A stretch of DNA of 64,000 nucleotides, from contig NZ_OY781091.1 of assembly GCF_963676275.1 (NCBI RefSeq), positions 3,078,775-3,142,774 of the forward strand, written 5' to 3'. Shown here in pieces: positions 35,641 through 44,582 of the stretch. Numbering within the stretch: the first letter of the stretch is position 1; every line of letters begins with the position of its first letter. This stretch comes from an uncultured Cohaesibacter sp. GTDB lineage: Bacteria; Pseudomonadota; Alphaproteobacteria; Rhizobiales; Cohaesibacteraceae. The notes below the pieces were generated by a model. It ran no database searches and was not told the DNA's origin. It was given only the letters and a program-made list of their open reading frames with translations. The position numbers were made by a program, and so were the translations under genes.

Positions 35641-35936
35641 ATCTGATCCACCACCATGCGCCAGATATCTTTTTCAATGCCGGTATGGCGCGGCTTGCTC
35701 ATCACCTTGTAGCTGACTGGATCAGTCTCAGGCATAAGCGTAAAGACACCACCCGTGGCCGGGTTGCACTCCGAAGCCAGCACCTCAAGCTCGATGCCAT
35801 CAAGATCCGGCTTGCTTTCGAACTTACCAAATTCGGCAGGCTTGGAATAAAGGATTACACTGCAATCAACAGCATCGCCATTTACCGGCTGATAGGAGGC
35901 ATCGATGCCAGCAACAAGAAAATGTTCGTAAGACAT
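35637..35936 (-). CDS. Head-tail joining protein (gpFII position)
   Basis: The 99-residue protein (MSYEHFLVAGIDASYQPVNGDAVDCSVILYSK...) lies between decoration protein and tail completion protein. It is the size and place of the lambda head-tail connector FII. GGGAGGTGTCC before the ATG at 35936 decided the start over the in-frame ATG at 36011. No motif proves the role. Confidence 0.6.
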   Translation of the reverse strand: MSYEHFLVAGIDASYQPVNGDAVDCSVILYSKPAEFGKFESKPDLDGIELEVLASECNPATGGVFTLMPETDPVSYKVMSKPRHTGIEKDIWRMVVDQI

Positions 35937-36000
35937 GGACACCTCCCAAGACAAGGCAGCTAAACTGCTGACGCCGCTTTCCAGCGCCAACGCATAGCTA

Positions 36001-36339
36001 TCAGGCCGCAAGACCAGGAATGATCACCGCCACAACAGTTGTCACCGCAGCAGCACTGGCTTCAGTTGCAATTGCCACCTTGGTGTTGTCGGTTGCCGTC
36101 AGTGTCAAACGATTGTTCACCGCGTCCCAATAGAGCACGTCACCAACGTCGATCTCGTCAGTACCGAGACACGGCAACTCCCAAGCACCCTCGGTGTGCA
36201 GGACATAGTCTTCACCGATTGCAGCATTGCCACCAGCAACACCGAAAAGAGCGCCGACCAGCTGAGCCACGCCGGAAACAACCGCGACTGTCGCGGTCAA
36301 TGTCAGGCTTTTGCCATCATATTTGTGATTTTTTGCCAT
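36001..36339 (-). CDS. Capsid decoration protein, DUF2190-like
   Basis: The 112-residue protein is rich in Ala, Val and Gly with short beta repeats (GKSLTLTATVAVVSGVAQLVGALFGVA...IDVGDVLYWDAVNNRLTLTATDNTKVAIATEAS). It matches DUF2190, phage capsid cement proteins that follow the major capsid gene. It sits just downstream of the capsid fusion, after a terminator, so it may have separate control. Confidence 0.8.
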   Translation of the reverse strand: MAKNHKYDGKSLTLTATVAVVSGVAQLVGALFGVAGGNAAIGEDYVLHTEGAWELPCLGTDEIDVGDVLYWDAVNNRLTLTATDNTKVAIATEASAAAVTTVVAVIIPGLAA

Positions 36340-36373
36340 GAGTTAAACCCTCTCAAATTGGCTTGAAACTCTC

Positions 36374-36403
36374 AAAAAAGAGGGCGACCCGAAAGCCGCC
36401 CTC
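36374..36403 (-). terminator. Terminator between capsid fusion gene and decoration gene
   Basis: A stem GAGGGCG/CGCCCTC (36380-36386 with 36397-36403) is followed on the minus strand by six T. It lies inside the late operon, so it should be read through partly or by antitermination; it may lower tail-gene expression relative to capsid genes. Confidence 0.75.
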
Positions 36404-36428
36404 AGTTGTTCACCATCACCCCAGACGA

Positions 36429-38477
36429 TTATTCGCCAGCGTTATGATAGGCCCCCTTGTAGTCGGACGGAGCCGTTGCAAAGTCATCGCGCACGCGATA
36501 GGTCACATTGTCTTCAGACCAATTCTGATGCACGAATGTTTCCGGCCCTTCCTGCCCTTCAAGCCAACCATAGGCCATCACCGGCATCGCATTCGGATCG
36601 GCAAACAGAGACCAGCCATTTGCCGACAGATCGTCATACATCGGCTCGTAAACAGCCTCCAGTTTGCGCATATCGGGCGTCACAGCATCCGACTTGTATT
36701 CGGTCGGATTGACCGGCATCAGCAGCCGCTGAATCGGTGTAGCCAGAGCAGAGCCATGTACGATAAATTTCGGACTGACCCCGATGGATTCCTTGTCGCT
36801 ATTCTGCTGCGTGCGCATCGCCTTGATGCCAGTATCAAGACCATCTGATGTCGGTGCCGCACCAATCGCGGCGAGGTTGTTGTGACCAGCAGCAAACAAC
36901 AGCTTGTTGTCAGACATCTTTGCTTCGAAAGCAGCTTTCCAGAACAGCTTGTTTTCAGACCGCGCCGAGCGTTCTGCCATGACATTCTCGAAGGCGACAA
37001 AGGCTCCAAGATCATCATTGATGAGCATCTGACGGGTCAATCTGAACTGACGACCATAGGTATCGAGCTTGATGGTTTCCTTGCCCTCGGTCAGTGTGAA
37101 GTCCTTGTATTCACCATCTTCCTTGAGAGGTTCCAGCCCCGGCACATCGCCAAAACTGATCAGGCTCGTCGAGCGGAAATCTTTCAGATTGCGCTTGTAG
37201 CCAATGGTGCGGAAAGACCCCTCATGTGCCTTGTAACGCTCCATCAGGACACGGTTGCCCGCCTCGCCGAGCAGATAGGGGAAATCAGAGGTCGAGTGGA
37301 AAGCTGCACGCAGAACAGCCGCCTGTCCTGCACTTGACATCAGATGACGCGCATTGAGCGTTGCCGGATTGAGATCAACGACCATGCCCAACATGCTCCA
37401 GCCGCGATATTTCTCCCAAGCCTTGCCATCCGGGTCGATCTCGCTTGGCGCATCAGCAATGGTAACGTGGCGGGATGCAATCGCCTTTGCCATGCGCTCG
37501 CGCTTGACGGCAGGATCATCGTTGGAAAATCCGGTCTCGGCGCGCTGGCCATTGATCTGCGTCTCAGCGGAGCGCTCGGCCAGAATATCCAGAATTTTGG
37601 CAGAGGCATCCGTCACGCTCACGCCTGTATTGATCAGATCGTCAGCCCGCTTTGCATCAATGCTATGCTGACTGCAAAGCTTGCGGATCTCGGTCTGGCG
37701 TGTCCGCTCGGCCTGCACTGCCCGCTCGGTAATAGCAGCCGCATCGACAGGAGCCGAAGCCCCGCCACCATCCGCTACAGGAGCCGGTGGCGTCTGTGTC
37801 TGAGCGTTACGCTTTGCACTTTCGTTCGGAGCAACATCCTGCCCCTGAATTTCTTTGGCTTTGTCAGGCATGTCTGCCCCTTTCTCTTGGTTGGAAACAA
37901 TGTCACAGGGGCTCAATCGCTCCTGCTCGCTTCTTGTTTGGGATTGATTGTCAGCCGCGATCATCACAAAGCTGAGTTCCATAGGCATCCAGCTGGTGGC
38001 CCGGAACACCGGCAGCTTGCCTTCCTCACGAACCACACTGTAGGACTTGACGTTGTAGCCGACCGAGATCTTGCGCAGGATACCAGCCTTGATATCGCGC
38101 CAGTGCGGCTCCACATCCTCGCGATCAGAGATCAGCAAAGTGGCAAGCCCCTTGCCACCCTCAATGCGGACAGACCCCGGCACAACAGCACCGACCTGAT
38201 CGGTCAGCTCATAGTTCCAATGGTTCTTAAGGACCGGCGCACCATCATCGAGCCGCGTCAGATCGAGCGCTGTATCGCTGACTTCCAACTCCTCGATCCA
38301 GTCACCATATTCCTTGTCCGGCATATAGCCGCGTCTCTGCACCGCAGCTCCCGTAGTCCACACGACATCGACCGTGCGCGCCGCCTCGTCGACACTATTG
38401 ACCACCAGCACAAGACGCGCGTCATCCTCTGCCCCGCGCAGTTGCATGGGCAGGTCAACCCTGTTTTTCTTTGGCAT
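36429..38477 (-). CDS. Prohead protease-major capsid fusion protein
   Basis: The 682-residue protein joins an HK97/S78-type prohead protease (about residues 1-185; catalytic-looking His in KNHWNYE and Ser in LRKISVGYNV), a linker and scaffold-like helical region (about 200-320) and an HK97-fold major capsid protein (about 335-682; SFRTIGYKRNLKDFRSTSLI...FVHQNWSEDNVTYRVRDDFATAPSDYKGAYH). It would self-cleave during head maturation. An internal ATG at residue 203 with GGGG six bases upstream may start a separate scaffold-capsid product. It is between portal and decoration genes, as expected. Confidence 0.88.
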   Translation of the reverse strand: MPKKNRVDLPMQLRGAEDDARLVLVVNSVDEAARTVDVVWTTGAAVQRRGYMPDKEYGDWIEELEVSDTALDLTRLDDGAPVLKNHWNYELTDQVGAVVPGSVRIEGGKGLATLLISDREDVEPHWRDIKAGILRKISVGYNVKSYSVVREEGKLPVFRATSWMPMELSFVMIAADNQSQTRSEQERLSPCDIVSNQEKGADMPDKAKEIQGQDVAPNESAKRNAQTQTPPAPVADGGGASAPVDAAAITERAVQAERTRQTEIRKLCSQHSIDAKRADDLINTGVSVTDASAKILDILAERSAETQINGQRAETGFSNDDPAVKRERMAKAIASRHVTIADAPSEIDPDGKAWEKYRGWSMLGMVVDLNPATLNARHLMSSAGQAAVLRAAFHSTSDFPYLLGEAGNRVLMERYKAHEGSFRTIGYKRNLKDFRSTSLISFGDVPGLEPLKEDGEYKDFTLTEGKETIKLDTYGRQFRLTRQMLINDDLGAFVAFENVMAERSARSENKLFWKAAFEAKMSDNKLLFAAGHNNLAAIGAAPTSDGLDTGIKAMRTQQNSDKESIGVSPKFIVHGSALATPIQRLLMPVNPTEYKSDAVTPDMRKLEAVYEPMYDDLSANGWSLFADPNAMPVMAYGWLEGQEGPETFVHQNWSEDNVTYRVRDDFATAPSDYKGAYHNAGE

Positions 38478-38479
38478 GA

Positions 38480-40012
38480 TTAATCCTCGTTGTTTGCCGA
38501 ATTTTCCGGCTCGTCCAGCGAGCCGAAATTATTGGCAACACCGGTTTTCGCAACCTTGCGTGGATCGCTGTCAAAAATCAGACCAGCGTTATCGACAGCG
38601 TCAACAAACGCTTTGACCTCTTGAACAAAGCGCTTGAAGTCATTGCCGCGCTCGGCCATCTTTTGTTGCGGTGTAGCAAACCCGGCTCGCACCTCGATCA
38701 GATCCGCCTGAACATCCTTCAGTGGATCAACGCTTTCAAATACCGGCCAGATCATCTCCGGCCGGAAACCGTCCTTGACATCGCCAAAGCGGCCCGCAAG
38801 CTTGCCAATCATGACCACATGATTGAAAACAGGCCTGACCAACTGATGCGAAAGCACCTGCTTCTGAAACTTGCGGAAGCCGAGCCGCGCCTCGATCAGT
38901 CCTCCGCGCATGCTTGAATAGTTCGCCTTGCTCATGTCGCCGGTCAACTGCATTTCCGTTATGCCGGAACCAGCAGCAAGACCGCGATATTTGTGATTGA
39001 GAAATTCTGTATCGTTGCTGGCTTGCGGCGCAAAACTGTCAACCTTCAGATCACCACCAGGCAGGGCAACAATCGCCCCCGGCTCAAGCATCCCCACAAG
39101 ATCTTTACCGAGCAGCTTTTCCAACACACTGTAGGAATCCGGTTTTGTGCCAAGAGCCCCGGCAACCTCGCGCACAAGGTCGCCATCACCACCAGAAACA
39201 AAGGCAGTCATGCAGGCCTCAATCTTTTTACGGACCTCAACCGCATTCTCATAACTGGCAACGTTGCGCCAGCTGATCAACGAGCTGGCCATGGCTGGCA
39301 CGCCATGCACCTGCCCCGGCCTGCGCCGGTTGAAAATATGCAGGATCTCTCTGGCTGAAACACGCACCGACTGATGGCCAAAACGCGACAGCAAACCGAT
39401 ATTGCCCGGATGATCACGAAACAGCCAATAGGCCACTCGCAACCCATCCCGGTCATATTCGACACCATTGACCACCCGACCACCATTGGCCATATCGCCA
39501 TTCTTGGAATGATCGATATAGTCAGGCTCAATCACCTGCAATTGTAGTGGCACATGCAGACCAGCACTGGACTTGCGCACCACAGGCCGCACCAGCGCCT
39601 CACCGCTTTCCCAAATCGCTCCAGCAATAAGTCCTTCAAGACCGGCAAAATCAGAGATCCGTTCCGGGTCGCAATCGTCAGACCAGCGCATAAAATCGTC
39701 ATAAGCACCACCTGACAAATGAGGCAACAAACCATCCGGCGATGCAGTATTGTTGACAAACACTTCTTGCGCTCGCTGCGCAAAAGGATTGTTGCGCACC
39801 AACTCGCGAGACCGCGCCCGCAAGGTCACCAGATCCCGCGCGATTTCAGCGTTGGCACTGGTTTGCTGCGCATTCCAATCAGCGGTGTCGCGCGTGTGCG
39901 CGCCACCATCATAGCGCCGCACCCCATCCAGCAACATTCGCGCACGCGCCCGCTTTAGGCCGGTCTCTGGCGAAAAATAGCCGATGGTGCGATCAATCAG
40001 ATTTGCTTTCAT
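38480..40012 (-). CDS. Portal protein, lambda gpB family
   Basis: The 510-residue protein has lambda-portal landmarks: NDARELVRNN-like ARSRELVRNNPFAQRAQEVFVNN, LQLQVIEPDYIDHSKNG, REILHIFNRRRPGQVHGVPAMASSL and GLAAGSGITEMQLTGDMSKANYSSMRGGLIE. Twelve copies form the DNA-passage vertex. It lies between gpW and the protease-capsid fusion in the standard packaging order. Confidence 0.93.
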   Translation of the reverse strand: MKANLIDRTIGYFSPETGLKRARARMLLDGVRRYDGGAHTRDTADWNAQQTSANAEIARDLVTLRARSRELVRNNPFAQRAQEVFVNNTASPDGLLPHLSGGAYDDFMRWSDDCDPERISDFAGLEGLIAGAIWESGEALVRPVVRKSSAGLHVPLQLQVIEPDYIDHSKNGDMANGGRVVNGVEYDRDGLRVAYWLFRDHPGNIGLLSRFGHQSVRVSAREILHIFNRRRPGQVHGVPAMASSLISWRNVASYENAVEVRKKIEACMTAFVSGGDGDLVREVAGALGTKPDSYSVLEKLLGKDLVGMLEPGAIVALPGGDLKVDSFAPQASNDTEFLNHKYRGLAAGSGITEMQLTGDMSKANYSSMRGGLIEARLGFRKFQKQVLSHQLVRPVFNHVVMIGKLAGRFGDVKDGFRPEMIWPVFESVDPLKDVQADLIEVRAGFATPQQKMAERGNDFKRFVQEVKAFVDAVDNAGLIFDSDPRKVAKTGVANNFGSLDEPENSANNED

Positions 40013-40054
40013 GGATCTGGCCTTGGTTGTTGCGCCATGCTAAACAGGAACGTT

Positions 40055-40330
40055 ATGAGAACAGATGCCCTCGATTGCTCGACACTTGGCTATATGCTGA
40101 AAAACAATGACCGGCTTTTCGTGATTTGCATGAATGGTCCATGCAGTCATGGAGCCGAGTTGAATGTGCAATGGCTGGCCGATCTACTCGGGCCAGACCA
40201 TTCATCTCTTGCCCGCGACATAATCGCCAGCCTCAAACGAAAGAGAAAGCGACTTCGCTGCACCACTTGCGGCAGCACCAATATCAGCTTCAGGATCATC
40301 CCCGGTTGCTTTACTGGCTATCGCGGATAG
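40055..40330 (+). CDS. Small Cys-rich protein encoded against the late genes
   Basis: The 91-residue product on the opposite strand has two Cys pairs (ICMNGPCSHG and RCTTCGSTN), a possible zinc ribbon, with basic helices between (ASLKRKRKRLRCTTCG). AGGAA lies five bases before the ATG at 40055. It fills the gap between portal and gpW genes without overlap, which supports a real gene, possibly expressed in the lysogen. No family recognised. Confidence 0.65.
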   Translation: MRTDALDCSTLGYMLKNNDRLFVICMNGPCSHGAELNVQWLADLLGPDHSSLARDIIASLKRKRKRLRCTTCGSTNISFRIIPGCFTGYRG

Positions 40331-40537
40331 CTAACGCCTCCGCATGCCGGAAATAAAAACAAAGTCCTTTTTGGTGCCGGACTGCGTGGCGAGCTGATCC
40401 TTGATATATTTCTCAGCCGCCAGCATTGCGTCCATATTTTGATAGGTCGTCACGCGCCCATCACTAAAGGTCACCGATTTGACGCCGCTGGCAATGGCCC
40501 TTTGCAGCCGCGTCAAATCGTCTGTTGTAAAGGCCAT
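40331..40537 (-). CDS. Head-tail connector protein, gpW family
   Basis: The 68-residue protein (MAFTTDDLTRLQRAIASGVKSVTFSDGRVTTYQNMDAMLAAEKYIKDQL) matches lambda gpW in length and pattern. gpW adds to the portal after DNA packaging and is required for tail joining. GAGGTGATTGTA precedes the ATG. It lies between terminase and portal genes. Confidence 0.9.
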   Translation of the reverse strand: MAFTTDDLTRLQRAIASGVKSVTFSDGRVTTYQNMDAMLAAEKYIKDQLATQSGTKKDFVFISGMRRR

Positions 40538-40596
40538 TACAATCACCTCGAATTTTCAAAATGTTTCACGGGAACTGAACGTGAAACAGGGACAGA

Positions 40597-42741
40597 TCAT
40601 CGCCGCAAAAAGTCTCGCTGCCTTTGCAGCCTGAAGCCGGTTCTGTTGCCTGCCTGCCGTTCCGGCTTTGATGGCTCTTTCACCGCATCAGGTTCCGGTT
40701 CATCAGACACGATCTGCACCGCGTTGATATTGGCAGGTCCGTCGATTGCCCAGACTTGCGGATTGCTCCAGTCCATCTTTTCGACACCCAAAACGATAGT
40801 GCTGGCTCGACCATAACAGGCCAGATCAAGCGCCTCGTTTGGCTGCGTGCCGGACTTCTTTTCCCAACCCTTCTTTGCTGTCTTGCGCTCTGCCGACAGC
40901 TCAGCAAAGACAGCATCAGGCAGATGTTTGGACAAGTGATACTTGTTCGGCCCCGGCTCCTTGCGAAGCAGGGAAGCGGCAACAGCGTCTTTCAGCTCAC
41001 CCCGCGAAATGAACATCAGCGGAATATCACTGGCCACCTTGCGGCCCTTGCTGGCGCTTTCCGGATAAGCCACCTCAGCCCGCCGCGCACGGTCATGGGA
41101 GGCACCCTTGACCAGCTGAAACCGCTTGTGCAGGCCGGTCCTGTTTGGCGCTTTGGCATCCCGCAATTTGCGCCAGAATTTGTAGGCGTTATCCGTAACA
41201 CCCGGCTCACCACCGGAATCGCAATCAAGCACCAAAGGCACGAGGCCATAGTCGGCACCCTCGACCGGATAGACCCGATCAAACAATGGCAACAGAGCTT
41301 CCCAATCCTCAAGATAGAGCGGCGGTTTAATAGAGCGCTCATCCGCATCAGGTGCACCTTCTGGCGGCACAACAATTTCAAACCGATCAATCAGCCAGCG
41401 CTCAAGATCCACCCCCCAGGCATCAGCCTGACAGACGAATGAATTTTTCTGTACGTCGATTTGCAGCGTCACAAACCGCGTGCCAGCTGGCGCAATCTTG
41501 AGCGGATAATCTTCACTCAGATCCTTCAGCTTCTGTGCAGTGAGTTCATCCTCTTCCTTTAGGCCACCCGGTAAGTAGGCATTGCCCTGATCGACCGTCA
41601 CTGTGGTTTTGAGTGGCCCCTCATCGCCAGTTCTTTTCAATTCTTCCAGCGCCGACAGATAACGGAAAACCAATTCACCCCAAGGCTGGAATGTTGCGCA
41701 AGGCCCCTTTAACCAATAACTCGCGGTGTCGGTATCGATCAAATCAGGCTCATCCAACAAACAAATCGAAGCGCCTCCGGTCTCGTGATACCATCGACCA
41801 TCAAGGTTTAGTTCGTACTTCTGTTTTGGCTCCAACCGGCCACCACAGCAAGGACAACGCATGTAAGCCTCATGCCGCGCCTCGCCCGGTGTCGCGCCTT
41901 CAGGCCACACCAAATCCATAAAATCAGGCTCAAAATCCTGCTCGCATTCACTGTGCGTACAGCGCCAATAATATCGCGCCCGTGTGCCGCCCTGATACTC
42001 AGCCAAACCACCAATACAAGGTGGCGCTTCATGTGGCGTCTTGGGCTCCCATGTTTCATCCAGAATGGGGAAGCCGGGCGAACATTCCAACATCGCCATG
42101 CCTTGCGAGCCATAAGTCTGCGTGCGCTTGCGCATCATGCCAAATGGCGTGCCCTCGCCACCAATGTCCATTGGCCAGCGGTCATAGTCGCAGCCACAAA
42201 TGAAAGGCCAATCGGTGCCAGACAGTTGCCCAATTGCAGGCCACCCCATCGAGACAGAAGCCCCGTTGGTGAAGCGCTTGTTCTTCAGTGTCGAGTCTCT
42301 GTAGCCGGTACCAAGTTTTGCTTTCAGCTCTGGCGAAGCCTCAATCATCACATCGAGTTTCTTTTCCGAAAAAGTGTCCGCATCCTTTTCGGTGATGTGG
42401 ATGATCTTCATCGGTCGCGGGTTACACATGATCCCATGCGCCACACCATTCAGGATGAGCCCCTCTGTCTTGATGGTTCGGGCTGGTCCGATGAACACCA
42501 TCGCGGTAAAGCGGCGCGATCCCATGACCTGCATTGGCTCGACCAGATAAGGCGCATCTTCATGTCGCCACGGCCCGCGATAAGAAGCGCTATCTACACG
42601 CCGAAACTCCACCGCCGCATCCGGGATGCTCATTCGCATCGGAGGGCGAGCGCTGTCGATGGTGGCCGCAATGATCTCGTGCGGTTGAACGTAAGGAGGC
42701 AACCTGCCCTTGCTACGATGATAGTTTGGTATCGGTCGCAT
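40597..42741 (-). CDS. Terminase large subunit, lambda gpA family
   Basis: This protein of about 714 residues is the packaging motor. The ATPase domain has the modified Walker A IGPARTIKTEG seen in gpA proteins instead of GKS/T. A central zinc-binding pair (CTHSECE ... CPCCGG) and a C-terminal nuclease domain with VLDCDSGGEP and DLACYGRAS follow. A TTG start at 42771 would add ten residues; the ATG at 42741 with GGGAAAG upstream was preferred. It overlaps the small subunit gene. Confidence 0.92.
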   Translation of the reverse strand: MRPIPNYHRSKGRLPPYVQPHEIIAATIDSARPPMRMSIPDAAVEFRRVDSASYRGPWRHEDAPYLVEPMQVMGSRRFTAMVFIGPARTIKTEGLILNGVAHGIMCNPRPMKIIHITEKDADTFSEKKLDVMIEASPELKAKLGTGYRDSTLKNKRFTNGASVSMGWPAIGQLSGTDWPFICGCDYDRWPMDIGGEGTPFGMMRKRTQTYGSQGMAMLECSPGFPILDETWEPKTPHEAPPCIGGLAEYQGGTRARYYWRCTHSECEQDFEPDFMDLVWPEGATPGEARHEAYMRCPCCGGRLEPKQKYELNLDGRWYHETGGASICLLDEPDLIDTDTASYWLKGPCATFQPWGELVFRYLSALEELKRTGDEGPLKTTVTVDQGNAYLPGGLKEEDELTAQKLKDLSEDYPLKIAPAGTRFVTLQIDVQKNSFVCQADAWGVDLERWLIDRFEIVVPPEGAPDADERSIKPPLYLEDWEALLPLFDRVYPVEGADYGLVPLVLDCDSGGEPGVTDNAYKFWRKLRDAKAPNRTGLHKRFQLVKGASHDRARRAEVAYPESASKGRKVASDIPLMFISRGELKDAVAASLLRKEPGPNKYHLSKHLPDAVFAELSAERKTAKKGWEKKSGTQPNEALDLACYGRASTIVLGVEKMDWSNPQVWAIDGPANINAVQIVSDEPEPDAVKEPSKPERQAGNRTGFRLQRQRDFLRR

Positions 42742-43321
42742 GGTTGCCGGGCTTTCCCAAATCTCGCTCAATTCTCTTTGCTGTTTCGGTCAGCATTCCG
42801 TCACAGATCCGGGCCACGCGCTCGACCTGCTCATGCGTCAAACCGCATTCACGCGCAAGCCGATCAGGCAACACCCCCAACCCCTCGCGATAGATCTGAA
42901 AAATATCGGTAACCAGCCCGGTGACACGCGACCGCATCATGAATTCGCCACGCGCCAACGCCGCCTCGCGGTAAAGGCCCTCTGTCTTGTAGGCCTCCTG
43001 CGCCTGCTTCATGGTCAGCTCGGAATAAGGATCATCCCCGTCAGCGCCAATCAGCTCAAACTGCATCTGCTTGATGGCGTTCTGTTTCCGCTCATCTTCA
43101 GTGCGCTCGATCTCCTTGCGTTCGGATACCCACGCAAAACAGTCCGAAAGCAGAAACTCATAGGACCGCCCATTGCTGCCCTCAGTGATGACCGGCATCC
43201 CGGCCTTGCGGTAAGTGTCAATCGTTGGAGCCGAAACGCGCAAAGCATCAGCCAGCTGCTCCCGGTTCAAGACAACATCTTCAACACCATCAGGCAGCGG
43301 ATATTTAGTAACATCAACCAT
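42713..43321 (-). CDS. Terminase small subunit, Nu1-like
   Basis: The 202-residue protein starts with a winged HTH of the Nu1 type (VVLNREQLADALRVSAPTIDTYRKAGMPVITEGSNGRSYEFLLSDCFAWV), followed by a helical oligomerisation region (AYKTEGLYREAALARGEFMMRSRV). It would recognise cos or pac and deliver DNA to gpA. An in-frame GTG at 43330 is an alternative start. Confidence 0.85.
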   Translation of the reverse strand: MVDVTKYPLPDGVEDVVLNREQLADALRVSAPTIDTYRKAGMPVITEGSNGRSYEFLLSDCFAWVSERKEIERTEDERKQNAIKQMQFELIGADGDDPYSELTMKQAQEAYKTEGLYREAALARGEFMMRSRVTGLVTDIFQIYREGLGVLPDRLARECGLTHEQVERVARICDGMLTETAKRIERDLGKPGNHATDTKLSS

Positions 43322-43661
43322 ATCAACCACCCTCTAGACCGCACCGCCTTTCATTCCCGATAGGCCCAAACCTAAAATCATAAACAAAAACAAAATCCTA
43401 AGACATGTTTCACACAATAACGTGGAACACAACGCGCTACGCCGCCCCGTATTGGTCTAGGGATGCCCGGAAGGACCCAATTTTTCACAGCGACTGTGAA
43501 ACATCAGCCCCGCCGAGCCTATCCGTAGTCCGATTGGTTACATCGCTTTGCCTCATCAATGACTGTGCCAAACAAAAACCCGGTCGCATTCCTATGCGCC
43601 GGGCTTCCTGATTCATGACCTTTTCCAGTGTCCATAGTGTTGTCAAACATTTTCTCTATAG
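43322..43661. other. Non-coding region upstream of the terminase genes
   Basis: No gene is supported. It contains two GTTTCA/TGAAAC-type repeats (around 43405 and 43495) and, at its right end, a terminator for the gene at 43662. In lambda-like phages the cos site and the late promoter lie next to the small terminase gene, so this is the first place to look for them here; no cos site could be proven. Confidence 0.4.
43575..43604 (-). terminator. Terminator after the 220-residue late-control candidate
   Basis: A stem CCCGG...GCAT/ATGC...CCGGG (43579-43603) is followed on the minus strand by TTTTTGTTTG. It separates the replication-side gene from the packaging genes. Confidence 0.7.
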
Positions 43662-44324
43662 TCAATAGCTGGCGTGAGAATGCCGGGTTTCTGCGGCTTC
43701 CCACATCTGTGGATTATTGACTCCTCCTCTTTCGATTCCATTCCATGGATCTAATGGCAGGCTGGATGACAGCGGCCTATACAGCTCAAGCTGGCAATCA
43801 GCGAGCCGCTCCTGCACCATATCAATGGCCACGCGCCATGCGGCATAGTCTGCCCGTGCCATTGCGATCATGTCCAGATCGCCACCCCGCCACGGCACCT
43901 TGCAGGCGATTGGATCTCTGCTCTTTGCGGCATCTCGATAGAGCATCCTGATGCGCATCTCACCGGAGGCCGCGCGAGGATCAATATAGACAGTCTCATC
44001 AGCCAGCGGATCTGGAATTGTCCGCTTGATGCCGTGCATGATGATCAGCTCGCGCGTGCGCTGGTCTGGAATATCCATGACCTCGTGATGCACAGCCACG
44101 GCATCGGTGTGTGCGCTGTAGCCAGACAGCTGATGGCTATAGTCAAGCATTTTTCCGCTCGTCGATACAATGCAGCCAAGAATACCCATATTCTCAATCG
44201 CGGCCCAGCTGCTGCCACTCACAGCCGATTGCAGCTCGGTCTTGCCAACTTCCCCATTCCGGTGAGCGCATTCAATCGCATAGGTCCATTCAATCAGCTT
44301 CTCAATCGCGATGGCTTTGGTCAT
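43662..44324 (-). CDS. Unknown phage protein between replication and packaging modules
   Basis: The 220-residue protein (MTKAIAIEKLIEWTYAIECAHRNGEVGKTELQ...) has no motif I can name. Its start lies just beside an array of GGTTAC repeats and a terminator follows it. Genes in this place often code for a late activator or an endonuclease, but nothing in the sequence proves either. The ATG at 44324 was preferred to an upstream one at 44393 that would run into the repeats. Confidence 0.65.
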   Translation of the reverse strand: MTKAIAIEKLIEWTYAIECAHRNGEVGKTELQSAVSGSSWAAIENMGILGCIVSTSGKMLDYSHQLSGYSAHTDAVAVHHEVMDIPDQRTRELIIMHGIKRTIPDPLADETVYIDPRAASGEMRIRMLYRDAAKSRDPIACKVPWRGGDLDMIAMARADYAAWRVAIDMVQERLADCQLELYRPLSSSLPLDPWNGIERGGVNNPQMWEAAETRHSHASY

Positions 44325-44344
44325 TTGTCTAGCCTTTGTTGCAA

Positions 44345-44582
44345 GGTTACAGGGCATTTTTTGTGTAACCTTCCTGCGTAACCATTTAACCAACTGAATT
44401 ATTTTATTTTATTTGAATTGGTTACAGAGGTTACAGGGTTACGGTGAGTTTGATAACAGGCGCGCCCGCCTGTCTAAAGGATCAGATTTCGGTGTAACCA
44501 CCGTAACCGCGCCAATTATTGCAAACATTTCAACTGCTTGACGGGTTACACAACTGGGTTACACATAGGTTACGCTGTAACC
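44345..44582. repeat. GGTTAC iteron-like array with AT-rich core, candidate phage replication origin
   Basis: Twelve copies of GGTTAC or its complement occur in 238 bases (plus strand at 44345, 44420, 44429, 44437, 44544, 44557, 44568; complement at 44365, 44378, 44494, 44503, 44577). Chance would give about 0.1. Most extend to GGTTACA or GGTTACG. An AT-rich run (44384-44420) separates two clusters. The array fills the gap between helicase and the next gene. Iterons plus an AT-rich stretch beside replication genes suggest an origin; this is inference. Confidence 0.7.

Noticed and set aside
37344-38483. Plus-strand frame of 379 codons
   Set aside because: It is antisense to the protease-capsid fusion and has no recognisable features.
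41872-42912. Plus-strand frame of 346 codons
   Set aside because: It is antisense to the terminase large subunit.
44345-44582. CRISPR array
   Set aside because: The repeated unit is only six to eight bases, occurs in both orientations and has irregular spacing, so it is iteron-like, not a CRISPR.
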